A DNA stretch of 64,000 nt from Lachnospiraceae bacterium (GTDB taxonomy: Bacteria; Bacillota; Clostridia; Lachnospirales; Lachnospiraceae). The stretch's first letter is position 1; each line of letters begins with the position of its first letter. The DNA is taken from the NCBI GenBank assembly GCA_900199595.1, contig FZRB01000006.1:62001-126000 (forward strand), read 5' to 3'. The notes under the pieces were generated by a model. It did not search any database and was not told where the DNA came from. It saw only the letters and a program-made list of their open reading frames with translations. A program made the position numbers and the translations under genes. Below are positions 41,891 through 51,734 of this stretch, piece by piece.

Positions 41891-42268
41891 ACATCAACTC
41901 AAAAGCAAAAAAGCCTCACTAGGCATACCACCAATCCACAATAAAAATTACTGGTAGTCCACTACTACATACTACTGTATTTTTCATTGCATTTCACACA
42001 ATGATTAAACTAATTCATTCAACTGTAATCGTTTTATCGTATATTTTTTTCAAGCTTAAATCTACGATAAGTATATTCCAAAAGAGTCTATTTCATCAAA
42101 ATTCTAAATTATGTTATAACAGAATATTATCAATACTCAAAAAATCACTGCAAGACCTATTTGTAAAAACAACTCTTTACACTTTCAAAGATTATTTATA
42201 ATCAGTAATTAATACTAAATTATGTTCGTCAACTAGAAAGTGGCTCACATTTATAATAGCGAATATAA
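41891..42268. other. gene-free stretch with an inverted repeat at the capsule cluster end
   Basis: No supported gene. AGAAAGTGGCT (42235-42245) is complementary to AGCCACTTTCT (42284-42294) inside the 3' end of rmlA. This is an 11-bp inverted pair with a 38-nt loop that could act as a terminator for the capsule operon or be a small inversion scar. A plus-strand reading frame at 42001-42201 has no family or RBS and is not counted. Confidence 0.4.
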
Positions 42269-43150
42269 CTAAATTATCCCCTCAGCCACTTTCTTTAAAT
42301 GTTCTCCATACGGACTCTTTCCATATGCTATAGCTGATTCAAGTAACTTCTCTTTATCAATAAATCCATTTAGAAATGCTATCTCTTCAGGAGCAGATAT
42401 TGTAATACCCTGACGACTTTGTATCATCTCCACAAATTCTGCTGCCTGCAATAATGATGTCATCGTTCCTGTGTCTAACCAAGCAAAACCACGACCTAAA
42501 AGCTGGACATCAAGTAGAGTATCCGTTAAATACATATCATTGAGAGTTGTGATTTCAAGCTCCCCTCTGTCGCTCGGCTTTACCTGATTTGCTCTCTTAC
42601 TCACACCAGCCGGGTAGAAATAAAGACCCGTTACAGCATAATTTGATTTCGGATTTTGAGGTTTTTCTTCTATACTCAGTGCATGCCCCTGTTCATCAAA
42701 ATCAACTACTCCAAATCTTTCCGGATCGGGAACATAGTATCCGAAAACAGTCGCTCTCCCATTCTCTTCTGCATTAAACACAGCTTCTTTCAGCATAGTT
42801 CTAAAACTGTCACCATAAAAAATATTATCTCCAAGGACCATAGCGCATGCATCGTCTCCTATGAATTCCTCACCAAGTATGAATGCTTGAGCTAATCCAT
42901 CCGGGCTTGGTTGAACACAGTATGATAAGTTGATTCCGAACTGTGATCCGTCACCTAATAACGCTTCAAACCTTGGAGTATCATCTGGAGTAGAAATAAT
43001 AAGAATATCCTTAATCCCAGCAAGCATCAGAGTGCTTAACGGATAATAGATCATCGGTTTATCATATATAGGAAGTAACTGTTTGGACGTTACTTTTGTT
43101 AATGGATAAAGTCTTGTACCTGAGCCTCCTGCTAAAACTATACCTTTCAT
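42269..43150 (-). CDS. rmlA: glucose-1-phosphate thymidylyltransferase
   Basis: This 293-residue enzyme makes dTDP-glucose from dTTP and glucose-1-phosphate. Motifs are [71 protein letters not shown] and FAWLDTGT. Length is normal. It feeds RmlB (46150). A decayed second copy is at 51735-52200. It is the last intact gene of the capsule cluster, with AGGTAGGAT upstream. Confidence 0.95.
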   Translation of the reverse strand: MKGIVLAGGSGTRLYPLTKVTSKQLLPIYDKPMIYYPLSTLMLAGIKDILIISTPDDTPRFEALLGDGSQFGINLSYCVQPSPDGLAQAFILGEEFIGDDACAMVLGDNIFYGDSFRTMLKEAVFNAEENGRATVFGYYVPDPERFGVVDFDEQGHALSIEEKPQNPKSNYAVTGLYFYPAGVSKRANQVKPSDRGELEITTLNDMYLTDTLLDVQLLGRGFAWLDTGTMTSLLQAAEFVEMIQSRQGITISAPEEIAFLNGFIDKEKLLESAIAYGKSPYGEHLKKVAEGII

Positions 43151-43439
43151 ATCCTACCTCTTCATAATAAAATTGAATCACAACTTAATTCATAAAGACA
43201 CTTTTTAGACAAATCGAAATCTTGAAATAAAAGAAATCATGCTTATAATTTTTTACATATGATGATCCTAATGTCACATAATTGATTTTACCATATTATT
43301 ATGGCTAAATTTGTCTGGTGACAGCACCAATCCCTTAAGCAACTTTGTAGATGAATCAATGATTTGTGACAAAGCTCCATTAAAACTATTTTTTTGATAA
43401 ATACGTTAATTGTCTTCCATGTCAGAATCATACTGAGTG
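43151..43439. other. gene-free stretch between rmlA and the ferredoxin gene
   Basis: AT-rich sequence with no supported gene, hairpin terminator or clear promoter. A separate promoter for rmlA could lie here but none stands out. Confidence 0.4.
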
Positions 43440-43649
43440 TCAGTTTCCTTTATCAACCATTGCCCTCTTAATCGGACACACTTTAACGCATTGATAGCAT
43501 CTTATGCACTTGTTTGCGTCTACTATTGGATAGTTAAAACCTTCTTCATCAGGCTGCATTAAAATAGCATCTAAAGAACATATAGCATAACATGCAGTAC
43601 AACCACAACATTCTTCTTTTCTTTTATACAGAATCGGTAGTTCTTTCAT
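43440..43649 (-). CDS. small 2[4Fe-4S] ferredoxin-like protein
   Basis: This 69-residue protein has two cluster motifs: ECCGCTACYAICSLDAI and KCIRCYQCVKVCPIK (Cx2Cx2Cx3C types). In most relatives this domain is the N-terminus of a single protein whose C-terminus is the FrhB-like domain. Here it is a separate gene 15 bp downstream of that gene (43665). It probably passes electrons to that partner. The start is ATG 43649; a GTG nine bases upstream is also possible. Confidence 0.8.
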   Translation of the reverse strand: MKELPILYKRKEECCGCTACYAICSLDAILMQPDEEGFNYPIVDANKCIRCYQCVKVCPIKRAMVDKGN

Positions 43650-43664
43650 ATCACACACTTTCTG

Positions 43665-44588
43665 TTATTTCTTAATAATCATCTTTATACCACTTTTAAT
43701 CTTTCTAAAACATTTGCGAATAATAGATGTTTGTCCTCCGTATCTTTGGACAACATACTTAAAAGATTTAGTTTCAAAATCACTCCAAAATTGTTCTCTT
43801 GTTTCAGGTCGGTACTCTGCTCTAATAAATGCTCTCTGCATAGAATCTTCTATATTTGTAACTTTGAAGTCTATAGCATTTTTAATATTATCAAAAAACT
43901 TTTTTCCTTTATCTGTGTTTATTAAAACAAGTGATACTCCATTATTATCATCAAATTCTGGAGCGACTTTTTCTATCCCCCAATAATCAGCAATAGTAAT
44001 ATCGCCAGGATGTGATGTTGATTTATATTGACATTCATAACACGAAGGTCTTAATGCATTTCCACTATAAAATATATTGGCCCATATTTTACGATTTAGT
44101 CTCTTATCTCCTACCGTAAGAGTTTCTACGTGATCTCTCCAACCAAAATCTTTTTTATTTCTAAAATCGATAGACGAAACCGTACCATAACTCTCCAAAT
44201 AACTTTTAAACACTTTAGGACTTGGAACACCATGGCAGACGATATCTACGCACAAAAGATTAGGATAATCTTTTTGAAGAAAGCATTTGAGTCCAGCAAT
44301 CTGACATGATGTCCCCGAAAACATAACTTTCTTGTTATTATTCAAATCCTCTAATACGGAACTAAAACAATCTCCTAAATTACTTTGTACATATTTAGAC
44401 CCTCTCATTTTATTTCTTACAGTAATATCTGAAGTACCTATATGTACTGCTTCTAATTTTTCGTTTAAAATACAGCCATATACCTTTCCTTCCTCCAAAA
44501 ATAAATCTGAAAGCGCGGTGAATATACCACCAGATCTAGAATTATCAACAACAGTCTTATCTTTATGTTTTACTGCAAACACTTCCAT
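43665..44588 (-). CDS. coenzyme F420 hydrogenase/dehydrogenase beta-subunit-like (FrhB) oxidoreductase
   Basis: This protein of about 307 residues has the FrhB family marks VFAVKHKDKTVVDNSRSGGI, MRGSKYVQSNLGDCF, FSGTSCQIAGLK, DIVCHGVPSPKVFKSYLESY and a CYECQY / HPGDITIADYWGIEK region. In capsule clusters such proteins sit beside polysaccharide pyruvyl transferases, as here (48348). They probably act on the pyruvyl donor or a sugar redox step. GAGAGG precedes ATG 44588. The usual N-terminal ferredoxin domain is a separate downstream gene. Confidence 0.82.
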   Translation of the reverse strand: MEVFAVKHKDKTVVDNSRSGGIFTALSDLFLEEGKVYGCILNEKLEAVHIGTSDITVRNKMRGSKYVQSNLGDCFSSVLEDLNNNKKVMFSGTSCQIAGLKCFLQKDYPNLLCVDIVCHGVPSPKVFKSYLESYGTVSSIDFRNKKDFGWRDHVETLTVGDKRLNRKIWANIFYSGNALRPSCYECQYKSTSHPGDITIADYWGIEKVAPEFDDNNGVSLVLINTDKGKKFFDNIKNAIDFKVTNIEDSMQRAFIRAEYRPETREQFWSDFETKSFKYVVQRYGGQTSIIRKCFRKIKSGIKMIIKK

Positions 44589-44634
44589 ATCAAACCTCTC
44601 GTCTTTCAACAATTGACCTTTTTGTTGATTTTTA

Positions 44635-46131
44635 TTATTCTCGCTTAAATATGTACTTTTTCATAACAGAAAGGCAATTTCTGTTAACAAGAATATTTAA
44701 TCCTACTCCCATTACACCAATAACTGCTGCAGTCAAAAAACCTTTAAAAGCAAATGCTCCATATGAAAGAATATCCATGTGAAGAAATCTATTGAGGAAA
44801 ACAACTGCAAAGAAAAACAAATAATTACTTCCAGTAATAATAACTGTTTTCTTATAAGATCTATTCAAAATTATTTTGTCAGATATATAGATACACCACA
44901 AGACTTTAACTGGTAATGCCAATACGGTGGCAATTAAAACTCCCACTATTCCAAATTTGTTTACCAACACTATTGATAAAACAACATTAACAATAGCTTC
45001 TACAAGTGAAATATAACTAGTGGATTTCGCATAGCCTCCTAAAGCCGTTAGATTTCCATTTACATATCGCGACCATGACAACAGTTGAACCATAGCAAAC
45101 ATTAATGGTAATTGTTCATAAACATACTTAACATCAGAAACACCATTTGTATAGAGTTTTATAAAAGGTATTGTCAAAATATAACTGACCGAAACAAGAA
45201 TTGTTATTGATCCAATAAAAACAGTATTCATCGAATCATGAACATCCTCATATTCTTTTATGCTTCTATGATATACTTGACCTAATACGTAAAGAATACT
45301 TCCAGCAACAGCATTCAAAAGGAGGTTAATATTACTATATATAAGATTATATACCGAATATACACTAGAAAGCTTTGTACTGATAAACAATGACAAAACA
45401 ATCATATCCGTTGAAGAGAATATTGTCCACGCTATTTCAGTTAATAAATATGAATTTTTATCTTTCAAAATCGAATAATCAGGTTTCCCCTTTTCATTCT
45501 CTATCCAATAATATTTCTTTCTAATGTACAAACGGTAAAAAATCACCTTTATAAGTGTAATCAAAAAGAAAACAAATTGTATCAACACAATACTTATTCC
45601 AAAATACGCAAGAATTATTTTGGAAAGATATCCAAGAATTTTATTAACAAGGTTTATTGAGTTATTCACATACCCTTTCCCATCTGCATTAAGAAGAACT
45701 GTAGGAGTTTGAATGAAATAGAAAGAAATAACACCAGACATCCCCTCCAAAAGAAACACTAATAATATCGTCAAATGAGATAATTCTGATTTTATTACGA
45801 AAGGAATAATCGCAGATAAAACTATTACCCCTAATCCATAGTAATAAGTAATTCTTCTAAAATAAGATTCAGCCGAAAGAACAACGGACGATATTTCTTC
45901 CTTATTATTGCATGCAATGGGTTTATATAGCGCAACTCTTGCAGATTGCCCAATTCCCGCTTCCAGTAAAGCCAAATAAGAAAAAATCTGTGTCGTAGTT
46001 GAAACTAATCCGTTTGCATCAGAGCCATAAGATGTAATCATCACCCTAGGAATAATAACTCCAAGAATAATAACAATAAGCTGCCCACCAAATCCAGATA
46101 TTATATTTTTAAAAAAATCTTTTTTTTTCAT
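44635..46131 (-). CDS. Wzx-type polysaccharide flippase
   Basis: This 498-residue MATE/PST-superfamily protein has about 12-14 spans. It opens KDFFKNIISGFGGQLIVIIL and has GIGQSARVALYKPIA. It should move the lipid-linked repeat unit across the membrane. It is distinct from the flippase fusion at 28596, so the genome has two export routes. The preceding gene is RmlB, 18 bp away. Confidence 0.85.
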   Translation of the reverse strand: MKKKDFFKNIISGFGGQLIVIILGVIIPRVMITSYGSDANGLVSTTTQIFSYLALLEAGIGQSARVALYKPIACNNKEEISSVVLSAESYFRRITYYYGLGVIVLSAIIPFVIKSELSHLTILLVFLLEGMSGVISFYFIQTPTVLLNADGKGYVNNSINLVNKILGYLSKIILAYFGISIVLIQFVFFLITLIKVIFYRLYIRKKYYWIENEKGKPDYSILKDKNSYLLTEIAWTIFSSTDMIVLSLFISTKLSSVYSVYNLIYSNINLLLNAVAGSILYVLGQVYHRSIKEYEDVHDSMNTVFIGSITILVSVSYILTIPFIKLYTNGVSDVKYVYEQLPLMFAMVQLLSWSRYVNGNLTALGGYAKSTSYISLVEAIVNVVLSIVLVNKFGIVGVLIATVLALPVKVLWCIYISDKIILNRSYKKTVIITGSNYLFFFAVVFLNRFLHMDILSYGAFAFKGFLTAAVIGVMGVGLNILVNRNCLSVMKKYIFKRE

Positions 46132-46149
46132 TGATTCATTAATTTCTTT

Positions 46150-47166
46150 CTATATCTTATACATTCTCTCATAGTAATTCTGATACTCACCTGAAATAAT
46201 CTCTTCCCACCAGGACTTGTTATCAAGATACCACTTAATAGTCTTCTTGATTCCATCAGCAAACATAGTCTCCGGAAGCCATCCTAATTCGTTGTGAATC
46301 TTAGTAGGATCAATAGCATAGCGAAGATCATGTCCTTTACGATCTGTTACATATGTAATCAATGATTCATCTTTACCAAGCTCTTTTATTATCAACTTCA
46401 CAATATCGATATTTTTCATCTCGTTGTGACCACCGACATTATATACCTCGCCAATTCGACCTTTATGAAATATAAGGTCTATCGCCTTACAATGGTCTTC
46501 CACATAAAGCCAATCTCGAACATTAAGACCTTCACCATAAACAGGAAGAGGTCTGTCATTCAAACAGTTTGTAATCATGAGAGGTATCAGCTTCTCTGGG
46601 AAATGATATGGACCATAGTTATTGCTACAACGTGAAATGGTCACAGGCAAGTCATAAGTTCTGTGATAGGCAAGAACTAAAAGGTCTGCTCCTGCTTTAG
46701 ATGAAGAATAAGGACTCGAAGTGTGTATAGGAGTCTCCTCGGTGAAAAACAAATCTAATCTGTCAAGTGGTAAATCACCATATACCTCATCGGTACTTAC
46801 CTGATGGTATCTAACATTTCCAAACGTTCTACAAGCATCCATCATGTTGCTTGTTCCAATGATATTAGTCTGTAGAAATATTCCGGGATTTTCAATGCTA
46901 CGATCAACATGAGACTCAGCAGCAAAATTGATAACAACATCTGGCTTTTCCTCTTCAAACAAATTAAACACGCCATTTCTATCGCAGATATCGAGCTTTA
47001 CAAATCGAAATCTCGGATTATTCATGACAGGGGCTAAAGTTGACAGATTACCAGCGTATGTAAGTTTATCGATGCACACAACTCTATCATCCGGATGTGC
47101 TTTTAAATAATAATGTATAAAATTTCCGCCAATGAATCCGGCTCCACCTGTTACTATTATATTCAT
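46150..47166 (-). CDS. rmlB: dTDP-glucose 4,6-dehydratase
   Basis: This 338-residue extended SDR has NIIVTGGAGFIGGNFIHYYL, INFAAESHVDRSIENPGIF, TDEVYGDLPLDRLD with the catalytic acids and YSSSKAGADLLVLAYHRTY (YxxxK). It converts dTDP-glucose to dTDP-4-keto-6-deoxyglucose. That product is the branch point for the VioA-like aminotransferase (49444) and RmlC (58697). Confidence 0.95.
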   Translation of the reverse strand: MNIIVTGGAGFIGGNFIHYYLKAHPDDRVVCIDKLTYAGNLSTLAPVMNNPRFRFVKLDICDRNGVFNLFEEEKPDVVINFAAESHVDRSIENPGIFLQTNIIGTSNMMDACRTFGNVRYHQVSTDEVYGDLPLDRLDLFFTEETPIHTSSPYSSSKAGADLLVLAYHRTYDLPVTISRCSNNYGPYHFPEKLIPLMITNCLNDRPLPVYGEGLNVRDWLYVEDHCKAIDLIFHKGRIGEVYNVGGHNEMKNIDIVKLIIKELGKDESLITYVTDRKGHDLRYAIDPTKIHNELGWLPETMFADGIKKTIKWYLDNKSWWEEIISGEYQNYYERMYKI

Positions 47167-47250
47167 AATACAATCCTTTCAACATTTTATTATATTATTC
47201 GGAAGATAAGCTCAATTAATCAATATTAAATTATTATTATAATTTGTTCT

Positions 47251-48342
47251 TTATCCTCTATACTCCATAACCTTATCCCATAATGACTTAACATAATTAA
47301 TATCCCAAATTTTTCTAAAATATTCTTCATTTATACTTACATCATCCTTTTTCATACTAATAAAATCATTAAAAGACATTTTTTCTATTAGCTTAGCATC
47401 AAAAAACTTGCACCCATCCCTTATAACATAGTGTTTCCATGTTGTTGTATCTGAGCGTATATATAGTTTCTTACCTAAATATGCTAGTATTTCTATATTA
47501 CCAGTCCCCTGTTGTCTGTTATGATTAAACACGGCAACATCAACGCTATTCAACAGTCTAGAATAATCATCTGTAGACATATAATCTAAAATCGGTTTAA
47601 ATTTTTCTTTAAATACACTTTTCCCATAATCAACAACTTTTTTTCCATATTCCTTATCTCCATATGATAGAGGACAGATTATTTCAATATCTTCATCTGA
47701 AAACTTAGCCATTGCATCCAACGCTTGAATATGTAAATTTGTTTTTGTTGCACTATTTCCAAGCAATATCTTAAAAGTATTATTTCTAAATGAATTCCCT
47801 ATTTCAAGTTCATAATCATTTTTTAGTTTATCCAATAGTTCAAGATTTGCATTTGATGGATAAAGGCAATCGAACTGTTTTCCGTGCCCACCATAATATT
47901 TTGTTATAATCTCATAGTCCGCACATGCAAATGTCATAAATATATCACAACATTTAATAATTCTCCTTTTTAGATATTCATGAAATCTTAACTTAAAATC
48001 AAATTTATGATTTTCTAATGCAAACCTTGCATCATAGATATCTGCGCCCCAACATATTAATACAAGCTGATATTTTTTAAATCTATGAATATTTCTATAA
48101 ATAAATCTTATTGTTTTTGTAGTATAAAATGCATGAACGAAAAATTTATCATCTTCTCCAAGCAAAGAAAAATCTATATCTGATAATCTAGTAATAGATT
48201 TTGCACAAGATGCTTTTTTGCATTCAAATCCAGCACCAGTCTCATATTCGTAAACAATATTACTAGAATCCGGATAATTATAATCAATCAATTCTATAAA
48301 TTTATCTGTAAATTTCTGTTTTTCTATTAAGTGAATATTCAT
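47251..48342 (-). CDS. GT56-like (TDP-4-amino-sugar transferase) glycosyltransferase
   Basis: This 363-residue protein has GT56/WecF-like segments: FKILLGNSATKTNLHIQAL, DIEIICPLSYGDKEYG, VAVFNHNRQQGTGNIEILAY and LGKKLYIRSDTTTWKHYV. In enterobacteria the family transfers 4-acetamido-4,6-dideoxy-galactose from TDP. Together with RmlA, RmlB and the VioA-like aminotransferase nearby this predicts a 4-amino-4,6-dideoxyhexose in the polymer. Donor identity is inferred. Confidence 0.72.
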   Translation of the reverse strand: MNIHLIEKQKFTDKFIELIDYNYPDSSNIVYEYETGAGFECKKASCAKSITRLSDIDFSLLGEDDKFFVHAFYTTKTIRFIYRNIHRFKKYQLVLICWGADIYDARFALENHKFDFKLRFHEYLKRRIIKCCDIFMTFACADYEIITKYYGGHGKQFDCLYPSNANLELLDKLKNDYELEIGNSFRNNTFKILLGNSATKTNLHIQALDAMAKFSDEDIEIICPLSYGDKEYGKKVVDYGKSVFKEKFKPILDYMSTDDYSRLLNSVDVAVFNHNRQQGTGNIEILAYLGKKLYIRSDTTTWKHYVIRDGCKFFDAKLIEKMSFNDFISMKKDDVSINEEYFRKIWDINYVKSLWDKVMEYRG

Positions 48343-48347
48343 CGTAT

Positions 48348-49451
48348 CTAGCCTTTACCATATATTTTACAAAAATAATTCTTTGTTTTTTCTTTTTCTT
48401 TATTAATACATTTATTTACATAATTATAATCAATATTATCTTTGATATTCAGGACTATTTTTTCAGCAGAATCTTCATCATAAATAATTCGATTTCCCAA
48501 ACCAAATAATTCAAGCATATCAACAACTCTAGATTCTGTTCCTTTGTATGGTATCGAAAAAAATTTTTTATTAAAAATCACAGAGAAGGCCGTTCCATGA
48601 AACGAGTCTGTAATAATATAATCTGCATATAATATAAGTGACAAAAACTCTTTAGGGCCTATTCCTCTAGCATTTATTACATCTGATTTCATTTTTTTTA
48701 TACCATCATTAATCATGATGATATCAATATATTTATCGATATCTCTAGCAATATTATATGCTCTGTCAAAATTGATAAAAGAATAAATCAGAATGTAAGG
48801 TCTAGAATATTTTCTTTTACTAGCAATTTGGGTCCAGTATTTTTTTTCATTTAAAAATACTGGATCTATCAAACGTTCAATTTTTTTATCGGGAAATAAA
48901 TTAGCAATCAGTTCACATCCAACTGTTTCTCTAAAGGATAGATATCCAAAATCCGATAATCCTTTTAATAATATAGATGACTTTTCTTCATTCAACATAC
49001 TTACACCGAGACTTGCTGCATATGTCGCTTTTTTCATCCCATCTTTTACTGTAGGCAGAAAAAACTCAGTATCATATCCTGTAAGTTCCAGATTATACAC
49101 CTGGTCACTTCCAACAATATACTGATCATAATCATCATCAGCTAAATGTCCGATTATTCGCTTATCACTGTAAACCGAACACTTTCTCCTAAATTTATTA
49201 AACCTTTTTCTTTTCAAATATTTAACTGGATAATTCAAAAATGAACTAATTATAGTTTCAAACATTCTAAAAAATGAAGATTTATCAATATAAATTAAAG
49301 AATATCTACCTACTATAAACTTTGGAGTAAAATCAATAATCTCGGTATTTGAGAAATGATCATTCAAATATTTACAAAGCGAGTGACATTGTAGAACTGC
49401 TCCATAATTCTGAGCTGAACTCAATGTAAGAATTCCAGTTTTTTTATCCAA
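48348..49451 (-). CDS. polysaccharide pyruvyl transferase
   Basis: This 367-residue protein has GILTLSSAQNYGAVLQCHSL, YDQYIVGSDQVYNLELTG and SFHGTAFSVIFNKKFFSIPY, typical of the pyruvyl-transferase family. It adds a ketal-linked pyruvate from phosphoenolpyruvate to a sugar, giving the polymer a negative charge. It overlaps the aminotransferase by 8 bp. The FrhB-like pair at 43440-44588 is its usual genomic companion. Confidence 0.85.
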   Translation of the reverse strand: MDKKTGILTLSSAQNYGAVLQCHSLCKYLNDHFSNTEIIDFTPKFIVGRYSLIYIDKSSFFRMFETIISSFLNYPVKYLKRKRFNKFRRKCSVYSDKRIIGHLADDDYDQYIVGSDQVYNLELTGYDTEFFLPTVKDGMKKATYAASLGVSMLNEEKSSILLKGLSDFGYLSFRETVGCELIANLFPDKKIERLIDPVFLNEKKYWTQIASKRKYSRPYILIYSFINFDRAYNIARDIDKYIDIIMINDGIKKMKSDVINARGIGPKEFLSLILYADYIITDSFHGTAFSVIFNKKFFSIPYKGTESRVVDMLELFGLGNRIIYDEDSAEKIVLNIKDNIDYNYVNKCINKEKEKTKNYFCKIYGKG

Positions 49452-50565
49452 TGGATTTTTCCTTCCAATCTATAAATGTCTGACATACTCTATTGACTTC
49501 TTCTTCTGAAATATCAGCATATAATGGTAATGTCACAACTCTTTTTGAAATGTGCAAGGCAACGGGGGTTTGACTGACATCAAATCTATTATGAAAACAC
49601 TCGAAATCATTAGTAAGTGGATAAAAGTACTTTCTGGCAAAAATATTTTTTGATTTTAGATAATCACAAATCTCATTTCTTGTATAGCCAGACTTTGTTT
49701 CATCAATCACAACAGGAAAATAAGCATAATTACTCTTAACATTCTGATTAACAGGGTTAAGCTTAATACCCGGCAAATCACTCAACAATTCACGATATTG
49801 AAATACAGCCTTCTTACGTTTTTCAATTTCTTTATCCACATGACGAATGTTACAAAGTCCCATAGCTGCCGAAAACTCATTCATTTTCGCATTAGCACCA
49901 ATTCCATCAACAGTTTCTTCATCCTTTATTCCAAAATCTCTAAGCTTAAATATTTCGTTTTTATATTCACTTTCGTGATAACAAATTGCCCCACCTTCAA
50001 TCGTATGAAACACCTTTGTTGCGTGAAAACTAAGCATGGACATATCACCAAAATTCATAACTCCTGTACCATTATATACTTCTCCAAATGCATGAGCCGC
50101 ATCGTATATTACTTTTAATCCATATTTTTTTGCAATTCTATTAATTTCATCTACATTGCAAATATTTCCATAAACATGAACTGGCATAATTGCACAAGTT
50201 TTATCTGTTATTAATCTTTCTATTTTTGAAACATCTATTGTATAATCATATGGATTAATATCGCAGAATACGGGAATTAAACCATTTCTGACAATAGCAT
50301 GTGTTGTCGATGCAAATGTAAACGGTGTGGTTATTACCTCACCTTTTATATTCATTGCTTGAAGTCCTAATTCTAGAGCAAGATGTCCATTAACCATTAA
50401 TGAAATATAATCAACATCAAGGTATTTCTTCAGCTCGCTCTCTAATTGATTATGTTTTTCCCCCATATTAGTTAACCACCTAGTATCCCAAATAGATCGT
50501 ATCTCATCAATATATTCATTAAAAGTTGGCATAGATGATTTTGTTACATTAATACGTGAATCCAC
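49444..50565 (-). CDS. DegT/DnrJ/EryC1 aminotransferase, VioA-like
   Basis: This 373-residue PLP enzyme resembles VioA. It has WDTRWLTNMGEKHNQLESEL, NGHLALELGLQAMNIKGEVI, TPFTFASTTHAI and IYDAAHAFGEVYNG, with the catalytic lysine in LSFHATKVFHTIEGGA. VioA-type enzymes aminate dTDP-4-keto-6-deoxyglucose at C4, giving dTDP-4-amino-4,6-dideoxyglucose. The substrate is provided by RmlA/RmlB in the same cluster. Whether the product is gluco or galacto cannot be told. Confidence 0.82.
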   Translation of the reverse strand: MDSRINVTKSSMPTFNEYIDEIRSIWDTRWLTNMGEKHNQLESELKKYLDVDYISLMVNGHLALELGLQAMNIKGEVITTPFTFASTTHAIVRNGLIPVFCDINPYDYTIDVSKIERLITDKTCAIMPVHVYGNICNVDEINRIAKKYGLKVIYDAAHAFGEVYNGTGVMNFGDMSMLSFHATKVFHTIEGGAICYHESEYKNEIFKLRDFGIKDEETVDGIGANAKMNEFSAAMGLCNIRHVDKEIEKRKKAVFQYRELLSDLPGIKLNPVNQNVKSNYAYFPVVIDETKSGYTRNEICDYLKSKNIFARKYFYPLTNDFECFHNRFDVSQTPVALHISKRVVTLPLYADISEEEVNRVCQTFIDWKEKSIG

Positions 50566-50641
50566 TTAAAAATTCCTCCCAAACAAATACATAAAGATTA
50601 ATCTTCTAGAAAAATTAACAAAATTATAATTTTACAATTAT

Positions 50642-51490
50642 CTACAAGATAGGATTACTAATGTCATTTTTCATTATTTTCTCTATCTTACTATTATCCC
50701 CCCAAACCGCCTTTGAGTCATAAGGTCTATCCGGAAATGCTCCATATTTCAAAGTGATTTTATATCCACTCTCTTTAATAAACCTCTCAACCCTATCTGA
50801 AAGCTTTTCTGGCCGACCAGTACAAATATTAATTATACCGAGCACCTCATCTTGTATGGTTGCTTTGGCAACTTGCTCACAAAAGTCCTCATAATCAATA
50901 AAATCAAACTGATTAATTCCCATTGTAAAAGGAAACTCTGTCTTTCCTTCATTTTCAGCTGTTGTAATCTTTGAGAAAATTGAAGAACCATATATACTAT
51001 TGCCTACAATATAGTATCCACGCAACCACTGAAATTTCTTTTCTGTTTGTTTGCAGAACATGGCAGTTAACTCTCTTAAAGCATTCTTGGCTATCCCATA
51101 TGGAGTAGTCGGATTACAAGGCGTATCTTCCTTAATAGAACCTTCAAAGAATCCAATTTCATGCATAGAACCCATCACAGTAATCTTACACACATTAGAC
51201 TCTGCAAATGACTTTATAAAACTGTAATGCTTCGGTAAATCAATAATATGAGCATCTGAATAATGTACAAAGCCATCACGCCATGCAAGATGCAAAAGTA
51301 CATCTGGCTCCTTAAAAAATTCATAAGGATTATTTGTAATTGAAAACAAATCACATGCAATTCTTTCAGCTCGAGAATCAATATGATCAACAAAGAAATC
51401 TGTTGCAACCACATAGTGTCCATTATCAAGCAAATGTTTTACTATTCCTTGTCCTAAATATCCATTAGCTCCTGTAACTAAAATTTTCAT
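50642..51490 (-). CDS. NAD-dependent epimerase/dehydratase
   Basis: This 282-residue extended SDR has KILVTGANGYLGQGIVKHLL, VLLHLAWRDGFVH, and a YGIAKNALRELTAMF active site (Tyr-x3-Lys). The substrate is unknown; a keto-reduction or epimerisation of a nucleotide sugar for the capsule is likely. The start at 51490 agrees with the Rossmann opening; an upstream start at 51517 is not preferred. It is not a clear RmlD. Confidence 0.78.
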   Translation of the reverse strand: MKILVTGANGYLGQGIVKHLLDNGHYVVATDFFVDHIDSRAERIACDLFSITNNPYEFFKEPDVLLHLAWRDGFVHYSDAHIIDLPKHYSFIKSFAESNVCKITVMGSMHEIGFFEGSIKEDTPCNPTTPYGIAKNALRELTAMFCKQTEKKFQWLRGYYIVGNSIYGSSIFSKITTAENEGKTEFPFTMGINQFDFIDYEDFCEQVAKATIQDEVLGIINICTGRPEKLSDRVERFIKESGYKITLKYGAFPDRPYDSKAVWGDNSKIEKIMKNDISNPIL

Positions 51491-51734
51491 AAAGTCAGCA
51501 CCAAAACCTTCCCGCATCCTGAATTAAAAAACAAATACAGAACGCTAATTTTATTATTTCACTTTCCTTTTCACAACTTCTTTCATATACGAATAATATG
51601 GTGATTTTTCATATTATTTTCCCTAATTCAAGCAACTTCCACTTATTAAAAATATAAATTCACATCCTGCTAGGTTTTACATATTAATCTCTATTGTTCA
51701 AACTAACAGTGAAAAAATAACCAAGTAACAGCGT

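Noticed and set aside
42001-42201. Plus-strand gene of 66 codons
   Set aside because: No ribosome-binding site, no family resemblance, composition typical of random AT-rich sequence.
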